Assembly: GCF_009912395.1 (NCBI RefSeq)
Contig: NZ_WNDO01000017.1
Coordinates: 1-64,000 of the forward strand
Length of the DNA stretch: 64,000 nt
Origin: Luteibacter sp.
Lineage (GTDB): Bacteria; Pseudomonadota; Gammaproteobacteria; Xanthomonadales; Rhodanobacteraceae
Reading direction: 5' to 3'
Part shown: piece by piece, positions 43,572 through 52,029 of the stretch
Layout of the letters: every line of letters starts with the position of its first letter
Numbering within the stretch: position 1 is the stretch's first letter
Translations under genes and position numbers: made by a program
Notes under the pieces: model-generated
What the model was told of the DNA's origin: nothing
Databases searched by the model: none
What the model saw: only the letters and a program-made list of their open reading frames with translations

Positions 43572-44474
43572 TCATCCCGTCACGTTTTGACGAGATGACC
43601 GGATCACCACTTCAGCGTTCGTCAGGCCGCCCTTTCCCGACACCATCGACACCGCCGGCGGGGCGTTCAGTCCTGCCTTCACATGGATCGGCAGCTGCCA
43701 CGGGATGGGCTCTCCCCGCTTGTTGGTGCATGAGGACGGTGCCGAGGGGTAGCGGGCCAGCGCCGTCGCCACCTGGTTCTGGATGTAGTGGACACGCCGG
43801 TCGTCGAACACCGGATCGGCGACCTGTACCACGACTTGGCCGTCGCAGCCGGTGAAGTGCAAGGTGAGGGAGAAGGCCGGCCATGCCTGGCCGCGCAAGT
43901 CGCGCGGGTAGATATAGAGGCGTCCTGGGGTCAGCAACGACCTCGCCAGTTCCGCCCATACCGTGAAGCGCTGCGCCTGCTGGGCATCCATGTCGTAGTG
44001 CGTTTCGTGTCGGGTGACCTCGTCGGCCGCCGAGGGAACGGCGAGCGCGTACCAGCGATAGGCCTCGTCGTCGTCCACCGGCACACCGGTGCCGGCCGCG
44101 TGGATGCGGGCCAGTGTCATCGCGGATACGCGGTCGCCTGCGTTCGCCGCCGTTTCGAGCCAGCTCATCGCCAGGTGGCGACGATCGTCGGGGACCGGTT
44201 TGTGCTCGGCGACGCAGTCGATGAGGTCGTGGGCGAGGTCCAGTCGCGCCGTGGTGTCGCCTGTTTCGACGCGTTCGGCGCGCTTGAGGTAGCGATTGCG
44301 CGATTCGGTCATGAGCATGCCGACCGGGCCGTCGGGGACGGTCCAGGCTTTCAGTTGGGATGTGTCCATGCAGGCGGGCGGTAGTGCCGATGCCTGTTCT
44401 GCTTGTTGAGCCATGGCACCTGTCGATGCGAGCGACAACGTGCCTACTCCTAACGCGAGCGTGATCCAGCGCAT
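43572..44474 (-). CDS. Secreted Sel1-like repeat protein
   Basis: 300 residues. Signal peptide MRWITLALGVGTLSLASTGA, cut near AMAQ. The middle contains a Sel1/TPR-like helical pair (HLAMSWLETAANAGDRVSAM and TLARIHAAGTGVPVDDDEAY followed by RWYALA). The C-terminal 100 residues (FSLTLHFTGCDGQVVVQVAD, IPWQLPIHVKAGLN) look like the small beta-alpha domain of TonB-type C-termini, which is only a resemblance. Probably periplasmic and protein-binding. Single gene with chromosomal codon use. Confidence 0.75.
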   Translation of the reverse strand: MRWITLALGVGTLSLASTGAMAQQAEQASALPPACMDTSQLKAWTVPDGPVGMLMTESRNRYLKRAERVETGDTTARLDLAHDLIDCVAEHKPVPDDRRHLAMSWLETAANAGDRVSAMTLARIHAAGTGVPVDDDEAYRWYALAVPSAADEVTRHETHYDMDAQQAQRFTVWAELARSLLTPGRLYIYPRDLRGQAWPAFSLTLHFTGCDGQVVVQVADPVFDDRRVHYIQNQVATALARYPSAPSSCTNKRGEPIPWQLPIHVKAGLNAPPAVSMVSGKGGLTNAEVVIRSSRQNVTG

Positions 44475-44532
44475 GATTCCCCCTGAAGCAATGCGTGGGG
44501 AACGATGCCATAACGGGAGCGGTGAGTCATTG

Positions 44533-44600
44533 TGTTGGAGCGCGCTTGCGCGCGATGTGGGGTGTCGCTAGCACCCGTCGCGCGCAAGCGCGCTCCTACA
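44533..44600. repeat. REP-like inverted repeat, copy D
   Basis: Left arm TGTTGGAGCGCGCTTGCGCG has one change from the family consensus; right arm is intact and ends CGCTCCTACA. It sits between the Sel1-like gene start and the HAF-repeat gene stop. Confidence 0.87.
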
Positions 44601-44612
44601 GGGGTGGTCGCG

Positions 44613-45851
44613 TTAGGGGAGGGTTGCGCTTACGGCGTTGTCGTTGTGGGTGGCGTCTTGTGCGACGCCGGCGGTGTAGGCGCCGGAGCGCGAGACTGCC
44701 TTGAGCACCGTGTTGGTTCCGCCCGGAAGTTGGGCGATGGGGCTCAGCACCGTGGGTGACGATGGATCGAAGACGGCGGCCTGTTTGTTGCCGGTGGCGT
44801 TGTCGGCGACCACGACGATACGATCGTTGTCGCCGAAGCCGACGGCCACGGTGTTCGTGCCGGGGTCGAGTGCGGGGACGAAGGTGGGCATGTTCACCAG
44901 GGAATCGAGGTAGCCGACTGCGGTTTTGCCTTCGTCTGTCTGGTACGAGAAGACGATATGGCCAGCAGTGTTGATGAACAAACCCGCGTTGCGCTTGCCG
45001 ATGGAGTCTCCCGCGAAGTTGGGCAGGATCATGAGTGCGGGTGTCGCCGTGGGGCTGGCCCAGATGGCCGTCTGGCTGAAGGGTGACGACGGATAAAAGC
45101 ACGAGCCGACGATCTGCGACGCGTTGTTGATACCGGTTGCCTTGCAATACGCGCTACCCGGCGCGATGGTGAGGGGGGTGGAGATATAGGTGCGCAATAC
45201 GCCGGTCGCCGTGGCGACCTTGGCTGTCCAGCGGCCATTGGGCAGCGGGCAATTCATCAGCACCACGGGATACGCCTCGCCCACGGTGTCGGTGATGGCC
45301 ACGACCTCGCAGTTGTCGGATGAATTGGATACGAGCAACGCGGTCGCATCACCCGGACGCCACAGGGCCGCCGTCGACGTGCCATCGAACGCGATACTCT
45401 GCCCACCGACGAAACCCGCCTGGTTGAATGCCGTCGGCGTGGTGCGCACTTGCACGTCGATGCCCAGCAAGCCCGACAGTGGCGCCAGCTTCACAGGAAC
45501 GATGGAGGGCCCGGTCCAAGTCACGCCGAACGGCACGCTGGTCGGATCAAGGCAACTGCCGACGATGGTGCCGTTGTTGGCGATGCCGAGCACGCTGCAC
45601 GAGATGCCGGCGGACAGGCCTGCGAGGCCGGTCTGGAGGTTGCGCACCATCATCCAGGGAATCGGCGCACCGTTGTTGCTGGCTTGCAGGCAGGTGCCGA
45701 CGGCGGTGCCCTGGTTGTTGATGCCCGTGGCGACGCATTGCGCGCCGATGTTGTGGCCGAGGTTGGTGAGTGTCGCGGCGCGGCTGGATTCGGCGGTGCC
45801 GAGGCCAAGCATCGTCAGCACGGGGAGACTGGCTAAGATCAGGCGCTTCAT
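44613..45851 (-). CDS. Secreted HAF-repeat beta-propeller-like protein
   Basis: 412 residues from MKRLILASLPVLTMLGLGTA, with a signal peptide cut near SSRA. The open frame to 46043 is not supported upstream. Repeated motifs of the form ATGINNQGTAVGTCL, VLGIANNGTIVGSCL, PTAFNQAGFVGGQS and KATGINNASQIVGSCF match the extracellular HAF repeat, which folds as propeller blades. Paired Cys residues near several repeats suggest disulfides. Probably surface or extracellular; no enzymatic motif. Confidence 0.8.
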   Translation of the reverse strand: MKRLILASLPVLTMLGLGTAESSRAATLTNLGHNIGAQCVATGINNQGTAVGTCLQASNNGAPIPWMMVRNLQTGLAGLSAGISCSVLGIANNGTIVGSCLDPTSVPFGVTWTGPSIVPVKLAPLSGLLGIDVQVRTTPTAFNQAGFVGGQSIAFDGTSTAALWRPGDATALLVSNSSDNCEVVAITDTVGEAYPVVLMNCPLPNGRWTAKVATATGVLRTYISTPLTIAPGSAYCKATGINNASQIVGSCFYPSSPFSQTAIWASPTATPALMILPNFAGDSIGKRNAGLFINTAGHIVFSYQTDEGKTAVGYLDSLVNMPTFVPALDPGTNTVAVGFGDNDRIVVVADNATGNKQAAVFDPSSPTVLSPIAQLPGGTNTVLKAVSRSGAYTAGVAQDATHNDNAVSATLP

Positions 45852-45919
45852 CGATAACTCCTTGTCCGTAACGGAGGAATGGCGGGAGGACGCCCGCAAC
45901 CGTTCGCAGGAGTTACACG

Positions 45920-45944
45920 AAAAGCCCCCGGAAATCCGGGGGCT
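45920..45944 (-). terminator. Rho-independent terminator after the GST gene
   Basis: AGCCCCCGG-ATTT-CCGGGGGCT followed by TTTT on the minus strand forms a 9-bp stem with a 4-nt loop. It starts 33 bp after the glutathione transferase stop. Confidence 0.9.
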
Positions 45945-45976
45945 CCATGCAATCAGGCCGTTTTCGCCCCGTCTTT

Positions 45977-46681
45977 TTACGAACGGGCGGGAATTCTCAG
46001 TCCGCGCTGGACTGCCGGACGCGCAAGACCGCGTTCCAGCCACGCCTTCACGTGCGTGTAGTTGTCGAAGCCGACCAGGTCGCGCGCTTCGTAGAAGGTA
46101 ATGAGGTTATTCACCCAGCCGAGCGAGGCGATATCGGCGATGGTGTATTCGTCGCCCATGATCCACTCGCGGCCGTCGAGGCGCTTGTCGAGCACGCCGA
46201 GCAGGCGCTTGGCCTCCGCCACGTAGCGATCGCGCGGACGCTTATCCTCGTATTCGCGGCCGGCGAACTTATGGAAGAAACCGAGCTGGCCGAACATGGG
46301 GCCAAGGCCCGACATCTGGAAATACACCCACTGGATCGTTTCCCAGCGACACGCGGCATCCTTCGGGATGAAGCGGCCGGTCTTCTCGGCGAGGTATTGC
46401 AGCATGGCGCCGGATTCGAACAGGCCCAGCGGCTGACCGCCCGGACCGTCCGGGTCGATCATCGCGGGAATCTTGCCGTTGGGGTTCAGCGATTCGAACT
46501 CGGGCAGCTTGCTCTCGTTCTTGCCGATGTCCACGAGGTGTACCTCGTAGGGCAGGCCCAGCTCTTCCAGCAGGATCGATACCTTCACGCCATTGGGCGT
46601 GGGCAGCGAATAGAGCTGGATGCGATCGGGATGCGCCGCCGGCCAGCGACGGGTGATCTCAAAGGACGAAAGGTCGGCCAT
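45977..46681 (-). CDS. Glutathione S-transferase, YfcG/YghU-like
   Basis: 234 residues from MADLSSFEITRRWPAAHPDR. The thioredoxin-like domain shows IQLYSLPTPNGVKVSILLEE with TPNGxKV, the Nu-class GST signature. SLNPNGKIPAMIDPDGPGGQ and FESGAMLQYLA give the glutathione site. The C-terminal helical domain has WVYFQMSGLGPMFGQLGFF and YTIADIASLGW. Related E. coli enzymes act as disulfide-bond reductases or peroxidases with glutathione. Single gene with its own terminator. Confidence 0.93.
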   Translation of the reverse strand: MADLSSFEITRRWPAAHPDRIQLYSLPTPNGVKVSILLEELGLPYEVHLVDIGKNESKLPEFESLNPNGKIPAMIDPDGPGGQPLGLFESGAMLQYLAEKTGRFIPKDAACRWETIQWVYFQMSGLGPMFGQLGFFHKFAGREYEDKRPRDRYVAEAKRLLGVLDKRLDGREWIMGDEYTIADIASLGWVNNLITFYEARDLVGFDNYTHVKAWLERGLARPAVQRGLRIPARS

Positions 46682-46792
46682 GCGCCTGCTCCTGGGAAAG
46701 TTCAAGGAGCAAATATTGGTGGCGCAACCAGGTCGATTCAATACGCGCCAGGGAGGAACGGCGCCTGCGGCCGCTGCTCCCTGGCGATGGCA

Positions 46793-48304
46793 TCAATCCT
46801 GAGGGTTGTTGAGCTTGCTGTGGCGCGCGCCGTAGCAGAAGTACACGACGAGGCCGATCGCCATCCAGATGGCGAAACGCTCGAAGGTGATCCACGGCAG
46901 GCCCGCGATGAGCGCCAGCGAGAACAGGATGCCCAGCGGGGCGGTGAACCATACGAACGGCGTGCGGAACTTGCGTTCCAGATCCGGCTTGCGCTTGCGC
47001 AGCACCAGCACCGACGCGCAGATGAGGATGAAGGCGCTCAGCGTGCCGATGTTGACCAGCTCGGCCACCTCGCCGATGGGCAGCAGACCGGCGACCAGGG
47101 CGGTGAACACGCCGAGGATCATCGTGGGACGGGCCGGGGTACCAAAGCGCAGATGCACGCGCGAGAACCAGGCGGGCAGCAGGCCATCGCGCGACAGCGC
47201 GAACCAGATGCGCGCCGCGCCGAGCATGAAGGCGAACAGCACGCTGATGACGCCAACCACGGCGGCGGCGGCGATGACGTTGCCGATCCACGGCAGGCCG
47301 ATGGCGTTGAAGGCGTCGGACACCGAGGCGTCGCCGCTCAGGTGCGCATACGGCACGATGCCGGTGAGCACCAGCGAGACGGCGATGTAGAGCACCATCG
47401 CGACAATCAGCGAAAGCATGACCGCGCGCGGAAGATCGCGCTGCGGGTTCTTGGCTTCTTCCGCCGCCGTGGTCAGCGTGTCGTAGCCGAACACCGCGAA
47501 GAACACGACGCTGGCGCCGGTGAGCACGCCCTGCCAGCCAAAGTGGCCCGCACCCTTGTCGTCGAAGACACGCTCGGGAATGAAGGGATGCCAGTTGGCG
47601 GTGTTGATGTAGAACGCGCCCACGCCGATCACCAACGCTACGCCGATCACCTTGATGGCGACGATGAAGGTATTGAGGCGAGCACCCCATTCGGTACGCA
47701 CGGAAAGCATCACCGCGACCAGCACCGAGATGCCGGCGGCGATGACGTTGAAACGATGATGCTCGGTGGGCACGGCCACCGGATGCGCGACCTGCACGCC
47801 GAGCGAGCCGAGGAACTGCTGCCAGTACCAGGTCATGGTGTCGGCGCTCATGCTCTTCTGCGCCCACTCGGGCAGGTGTATGCCGGCCGTGGCGAGCAGC
47901 ACCTGCACGTAGCCGGACCAGCCGATGGCGACCACCGCTACCACCAGGGCGTATTCGAGCAGGAGATCCCAGCCGATGATCCACGCCGCACCTTCGCCGA
48001 GTACGGCGTAACCGTAGGTGTAAGCGCTACCGGTGACCGGGATGAGGCCGGCGAATTCGGCGTAGCACAGGGCGGCGCAGGCGCTGCCCAGGCCGGCGAT
48101 GATGAAGCTCAGCGCCACAGCCGGGCCGGCGTTCATGGCGGCCTGCTGGCCGGCAAGCACGAAGATGCCGACGCCGATGATGCCGCCGATGCCGATGGCG
48201 GTGAGCTGCCACAGACCGAGCACGTGACGGAAATCCCGGCGCTTGCCGACCTCCGCCTGCAATTGTTCGACGGACTTGTGGCGAAGGAACCTGGCTAACG
48301 ACAT
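46793..48304 (-). CDS. APC-family cationic amino-acid permease
   Basis: 503 residues, 12 or more TM helices. N-terminal cytoplasmic lead MSLARFLRHKSVEQLQAEVG, then LGLWQLTAIGIGGIIGVGIF with the GIG motif of APC transporters that breaks helix 1. FAYDTLTTAAEEAKNPQRDL-like GYDTLTTAAEEAKNPQRD is the CAT-family signature. Likely moves cationic or small neutral amino acids across the inner membrane. No neighbouring catabolic genes point to a substrate. Confidence 0.92.
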   Translation of the reverse strand: MSLARFLRHKSVEQLQAEVGKRRDFRHVLGLWQLTAIGIGGIIGVGIFVLAGQQAAMNAGPAVALSFIIAGLGSACAALCYAEFAGLIPVTGSAYTYGYAVLGEGAAWIIGWDLLLEYALVVAVVAIGWSGYVQVLLATAGIHLPEWAQKSMSADTMTWYWQQFLGSLGVQVAHPVAVPTEHHRFNVIAAGISVLVAVMLSVRTEWGARLNTFIVAIKVIGVALVIGVGAFYINTANWHPFIPERVFDDKGAGHFGWQGVLTGASVVFFAVFGYDTLTTAAEEAKNPQRDLPRAVMLSLIVAMVLYIAVSLVLTGIVPYAHLSGDASVSDAFNAIGLPWIGNVIAAAAVVGVISVLFAFMLGAARIWFALSRDGLLPAWFSRVHLRFGTPARPTMILGVFTALVAGLLPIGEVAELVNIGTLSAFILICASVLVLRKRKPDLERKFRTPFVWFTAPLGILFSLALIAGLPWITFERFAIWMAIGLVVYFCYGARHSKLNNPQD

Positions 48305-48372
48305 CGGGGAATCCCTGGGGCACTGCGGTGGCCCGGGATCATAGCGGGCGGGAGCTGTCCGTGTCGTGTGGC

Positions 48373-48433
48373 CGCCTGCGCGCGATGGGGGCAGGGAATC
48401 GCAGCCCCCATCGCGCGCAAGCGCGCTCCTACA
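48373..48433. repeat. REP-like inverted repeat, degenerate copy E
   Basis: The right arm (ATCGCGCGCAAGCGCGCTCC followed by TACA) is intact, but the left arm has lost TGTAGGAGCGCGC and keeps only TGCGCGCGAT. The loop has its own GGGGGC/GCCCCC complement. It ends 4 bp before the glycerophosphodiesterase stop codon. Confidence 0.75.
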
Positions 48434-48436
48434 GCT

Positions 48437-49531
48437 TCAGCGGCCGTCTACGGCCTTGCGGCCCAGGGCGGGGTCGTCGGTGAAGAAGGCATCGATGCCC
48501 GTGGCGAGGTAGGCGCGGATCTCCTTGACCGAGCCTTCCTCGTTGCGCGCCGCATCACCTGCGTCGTTACGGAAGTCCGCAGCGAGGAAGTGGTTTTCCG
48601 GGCGGAAGGTGTACGGATGCACCTCCAGGCCGGCGGCGTGGGCGTCGTGGACCAGCGGTGCCACGGGGGCCAGCTTGCCGTCCTTGGCCAGCGGGATGAT
48701 GCTGCGGGTGGAGGGGCCGATCGCGTCCGCGTAGGTCGCGATGGCCTTGAGCCCGGCGGGGGTCATCATCGTGGCGTAGGTGGTGTCCGGCGCGTCGGCC
48801 GGGTGCTGCTCGGGAGCGTCCATCAGCTGGAGCAGACGCACGTTCGGATGCGTCTTGCCCAGCTTGCCGTGAAGGTACTTGAGGTTGCCGATCTCGAAGG
48901 ACTGGATTTCCACCGGCGCCGTGCGCGTGTACGCATGGGCGTCGAGGGTGGCCAGTACCTTGTCTTCCATCGGCAGGCCGATGCCGCGGAAATAGGTGGA
49001 GTGCTTGATCTCGGGGATGATGCCAATGACACGACCGCGCGCCGACGATTCCGCCGCCACGAACTCGATCATCTCGTCGAGGGTGGGCACGGTGAACTGA
49101 CCGTCGTAGGCGGTGTTCGCCTTGCGGATGTCCGCAAGGCGTTCACGGGCACGCAGCGTCTTCAGTTCGGCGAGCGTGAAGTCTTCGGTGAACCAGCCGG
49201 TGATCTTCATGCCGTCCACCGTCTTGGTGGTGCGGCGGCTGGCGAACTCCGGATGCTGGGCGACGTCGGTGGTGCCGCCGATCTCGTTCTCGTGGCGGAT
49301 CACCAGCGCACCGTCCTTCGTGGAGACCAGGTCGGGCTCTACGAAATCGGCGCCGTCCTGGATCGCGACGGCGTAGGACGCCAGCGTGTGCTCGGGCCGC
49401 AGCGCGCTCGCGCCGCGGTGACCGATCACCAGCACCCGGGCCGCCAGCGGCTTGGCATCTTCCGCATGGGTGGACATCGACAACGCTCCGAACGCGAGGA
49501 CCAGAGCGCAGGATAGTGCAAGTGGCTTCAT
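48437..49531 (-). CDS. glpQ: Exported glycerophosphodiester phosphodiesterase
   Basis: 364 residues from MKPLALSCALVLAFGALSMS (signal peptide, cut near THAE). Its ATG shares a base with the TonB receptor stop (TGATG), so the two are translationally coupled. The longer frame to 49819 is a shadow of the receptor. Catalytic and metal residues: VIGHRGASALRPEHTLASY, FVEPDLVSTKDGALVIRHE, and a long insertion typical of periplasmic GlpQ rather than the short cytoplasmic UgpQ. Releases glycerol-3-phosphate from deacylated phospholipid head groups. Confidence 0.92.
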   Translation of the reverse strand: MKPLALSCALVLAFGALSMSTHAEDAKPLAARVLVIGHRGASALRPEHTLASYAVAIQDGADFVEPDLVSTKDGALVIRHENEIGGTTDVAQHPEFASRRTTKTVDGMKITGWFTEDFTLAELKTLRARERLADIRKANTAYDGQFTVPTLDEMIEFVAAESSARGRVIGIIPEIKHSTYFRGIGLPMEDKVLATLDAHAYTRTAPVEIQSFEIGNLKYLHGKLGKTHPNVRLLQLMDAPEQHPADAPDTTYATMMTPAGLKAIATYADAIGPSTRSIIPLAKDGKLAPVAPLVHDAHAAGLEVHPYTFRPENHFLAADFRNDAGDAARNEEGSVKEIRAYLATGIDAFFTDDPALGRKAVDGR

Positions 49532-51837
49532 CAGAAGTCCGCCGAGAGGGTCACGAAGCTCTGGCGCGGGGCGCTGGCGTGGAAGGCCAGGGCGCGGCCC
49601 TGCGGATCGGTGGCACCGAACGCCGTGAGGTTGCTGGCGTAGCGGTGGTCGGTGAGGTTCGTGATGTTGAGAGCCAGCGTCAGCGCCTTCAGCTGGCCGA
49701 CCTGGCCAAAGTTGTAGGCGGCGCCGAAGTCGAACGAAGTGGCGCCGGCCACGCTCTGGTCGTTGGTGTAGGTGTAGTAGCGCTTGCCGGTGTACTTGCC
49801 TTCGAGGCTGGCCGACCACGGACCGTAGGTGTAGCTGATGACGCTGGAGAACAGACGCTTGGGCGTGTCCACCGTGGTCTTGTTTTTCACCGGGACGACC
49901 ACGCCATTGGCGCTGTAGTTGTCATCGTAGGTCGACTTATTGAAGGAGGCCGAGTTATACCACTGGAAACCATGGAACGGCTTCCAGATGAAGGTGAACT
50001 CCGCGCCCTGGCTGCTGACCGAACCGACGTTCACGAAGGCGGTGTAGCAACCCGGACGCGTGTTCTGCTCGATGCTGGGGCAGGGATTGAGCGACAGCAG
50101 GCGATTGTTGAACTTGACGTCGTACAGGGCGACCGAGGCCTCGTACCAGTCGCCGATGCTGCGGAAACCACCGTCGATGGTGCGCGACTCTTCCGGACGC
50201 AGGCTCGACTTGGTCTGGTCGAACGCCGCCTGGGTCACCAGTAGCGGACCGCTCGCGCCGCCACCCTGGAAGGCCGCGATGTTCTTGGCGTACGACAGGA
50301 AGAATTCCTGGCCCGGCGCGACCTGGTAGGCCAGGCCCACCTGCGGCAGGAACGACTTGCTGGCCTTCAGCGTGCCGTTGGCGAGCGGCCCCTCGACGGC
50401 GACGCCCGGCACCTCGCGCGCGGTCATCGTGGTGTGCGGGCTCTTCACGCCCACGTCCACGGTGAGGCGATCGTCCAGGGCCTTGAAGGTGTCCTGGATG
50501 TACGCCTGCTTGGTGGTGATGGTGTAGTCCTGCGAGAACAGGCGACGGTCCGGGTTCGACAGGTAGCGATCGTCGCTCACCGGGCCGGTGATGTAGTAGA
50601 AGTTGCGCTCGACGTGGTGGTCGTTCTTTTCGTACCAGATGCAGCCTTCGACATGATGGTTGCCGAGGTCCCACGCCAGGGAGGCGATCGCGCCGTTGCG
50701 GTTGATCGTGTAGTTGGTGCTACGGATCGAGATCGGCAGTTCCTGGGCGGTGCCCGGGTACGACTTCTGACCCGGTGCCCACCAGTGGCCCTGGCCACCA
50801 TTTTCGTGGTGGTAGACCTGGGTATGCAGGGTGGCGCCGTCGGCCACGGTGAAGTCGCCGGCGATGTAGTACAGGTCGTCGCGGCGCAGCGCGCGGCTCT
50901 GGAAGTAGGCGTCGTCGATGTTGTCCACGCCGCCGGAGAAGCCGCAACGCGAGTCCTTCACGGCACCCTTGGTGTAGGCCGGCGAGCAGTAGGCGGCGGC
51001 AAGGGCACGGTTCCAGTCCGGCGCGTAGAGGTTCCAGTCCCAACCCAGGCCACGCTGCATGCCGCTCTTGGAGAGGTAAGCGTAGTCGGCCTGGCTGGTG
51101 CGCGAGGTGTCGGCGAAGCCGGTGATGCGGTTGCCGTCGCCGAACTCGTAGACGGCCTTGCCGTTGAACTGCTTGGTGCCGGTGTCGGAATGCGGCTGGG
51201 CCCACATGTCGGCGTTGGCTTTCACGCCCGACAGGTACATCGAGAAGCCCTTGTAGTCACCGGTGTCGATGCGGGCATAGGTGCGACGGTTATGGTCGCT
51301 GCCGAAGGTCTGGGCGACCTTGCCACCGAAGGTCTTCGCCGGATCGGACGAGAAGTACTGGATCGCGCCGCCGAGGTTGCTGGTGGACGCCGTGCCGAGC
51401 GCGCCGATGCCTTCGGACAGCTCCACGGTGGACATGTTCTCGGCGATCAGCGCGCGCGAGATATTGAGGCCGTTGTAGTTGCCGTAGGCGTTGTCGCCGA
51501 GCGGCAGGCCGTCGAGCGTGTAGCCCAGGCGGGTGGCGTTGAAGCCGCGCAGGGTGATGGTCTGCGATTCCTCGTTCGCGCCGAAGGCGTCGTTCGACTG
51601 AACCGACACGCCCGGCAGGCGGTTGAGGATTTTCTGCGGGCTGGTACCCGGCGGCAGCACCTTCTGGTCGTCCGGGACGATGCGCTGGACCTGGCGGGTC
51701 TCACCCTGGCCGATCACCGACACCGCATCGAGGTCCTGGGTCTTCGGCGGCGGGGCGTCGTTGTTATCGGCGGCATGGGCCTGGAACGCGAGCGCGGAGG
51801 CAAGCGCGAGGAAGAGGACACGGCGGGAGTACGTCAT
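49531..51837 (-). CDS. TonB-dependent receptor coupled to glpQ
   Basis: 768 residues. Start at MTYSRRVLFLALASALAFQA; the upstream extension lacks support. Signal peptide cut near AHAA. No STN domain. Plug with SPQKILNRLPGVSVQSNDAF and QTITLRGFNATRLGYTLDGL; barrel ends with RQSFVTLSADF, terminal Phe. The tight coupling to a glycerophosphodiesterase and the divergent phosphodiesterase genes suggest it imports an organophosphate such as a glycerophosphodiester, or a nucleotide, rather than iron. This is inference from context. Confidence 0.9.
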   Translation of the reverse strand: MTYSRRVLFLALASALAFQAHAADNNDAPPPKTQDLDAVSVIGQGETRQVQRIVPDDQKVLPPGTSPQKILNRLPGVSVQSNDAFGANEESQTITLRGFNATRLGYTLDGLPLGDNAYGNYNGLNISRALIAENMSTVELSEGIGALGTASTSNLGGAIQYFSSDPAKTFGGKVAQTFGSDHNRRTYARIDTGDYKGFSMYLSGVKANADMWAQPHSDTGTKQFNGKAVYEFGDGNRITGFADTSRTSQADYAYLSKSGMQRGLGWDWNLYAPDWNRALAAAYCSPAYTKGAVKDSRCGFSGGVDNIDDAYFQSRALRRDDLYYIAGDFTVADGATLHTQVYHHENGGQGHWWAPGQKSYPGTAQELPISIRSTNYTINRNGAIASLAWDLGNHHVEGCIWYEKNDHHVERNFYYITGPVSDDRYLSNPDRRLFSQDYTITTKQAYIQDTFKALDDRLTVDVGVKSPHTTMTAREVPGVAVEGPLANGTLKASKSFLPQVGLAYQVAPGQEFFLSYAKNIAAFQGGGASGPLLVTQAAFDQTKSSLRPEESRTIDGGFRSIGDWYEASVALYDVKFNNRLLSLNPCPSIEQNTRPGCYTAFVNVGSVSSQGAEFTFIWKPFHGFQWYNSASFNKSTYDDNYSANGVVVPVKNKTTVDTPKRLFSSVISYTYGPWSASLEGKYTGKRYYTYTNDQSVAGATSFDFGAAYNFGQVGQLKALTLALNITNLTDHRYASNLTAFGATDPQGRALAFHASAPRQSFVTLSADF

Positions 51838-52029
51838 CGACAGACAAGCTCGTCGGAAGGGGGAAGCCGCCAAGCGTGAAGACAATGTGTTTAGGTTTTT
51901 TTACGATTCCATGATTTTCGACGATTTAGATCGTTCGTATCGCAATTTGTCGGAATGTACGCGTCCACGAATTGCAACATGGGGTCCGCACCATGGCAGG
52001 CTTTTGACACCCTGGGGAATCCATCGTCC

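Noticed and set aside
44596..45147. 183-residue frame inside the HAF-repeat gene
   Set aside because: Arg/His/Gln-rich out-of-frame reading of the real gene.
51838..52029. Pho box between the TonB receptor and phosphodiesterase genes
   Set aside because: I looked for two CTGTCAT-like direct repeats and found only weak partial matches (TTGTCGGAAT), not enough to call a site.
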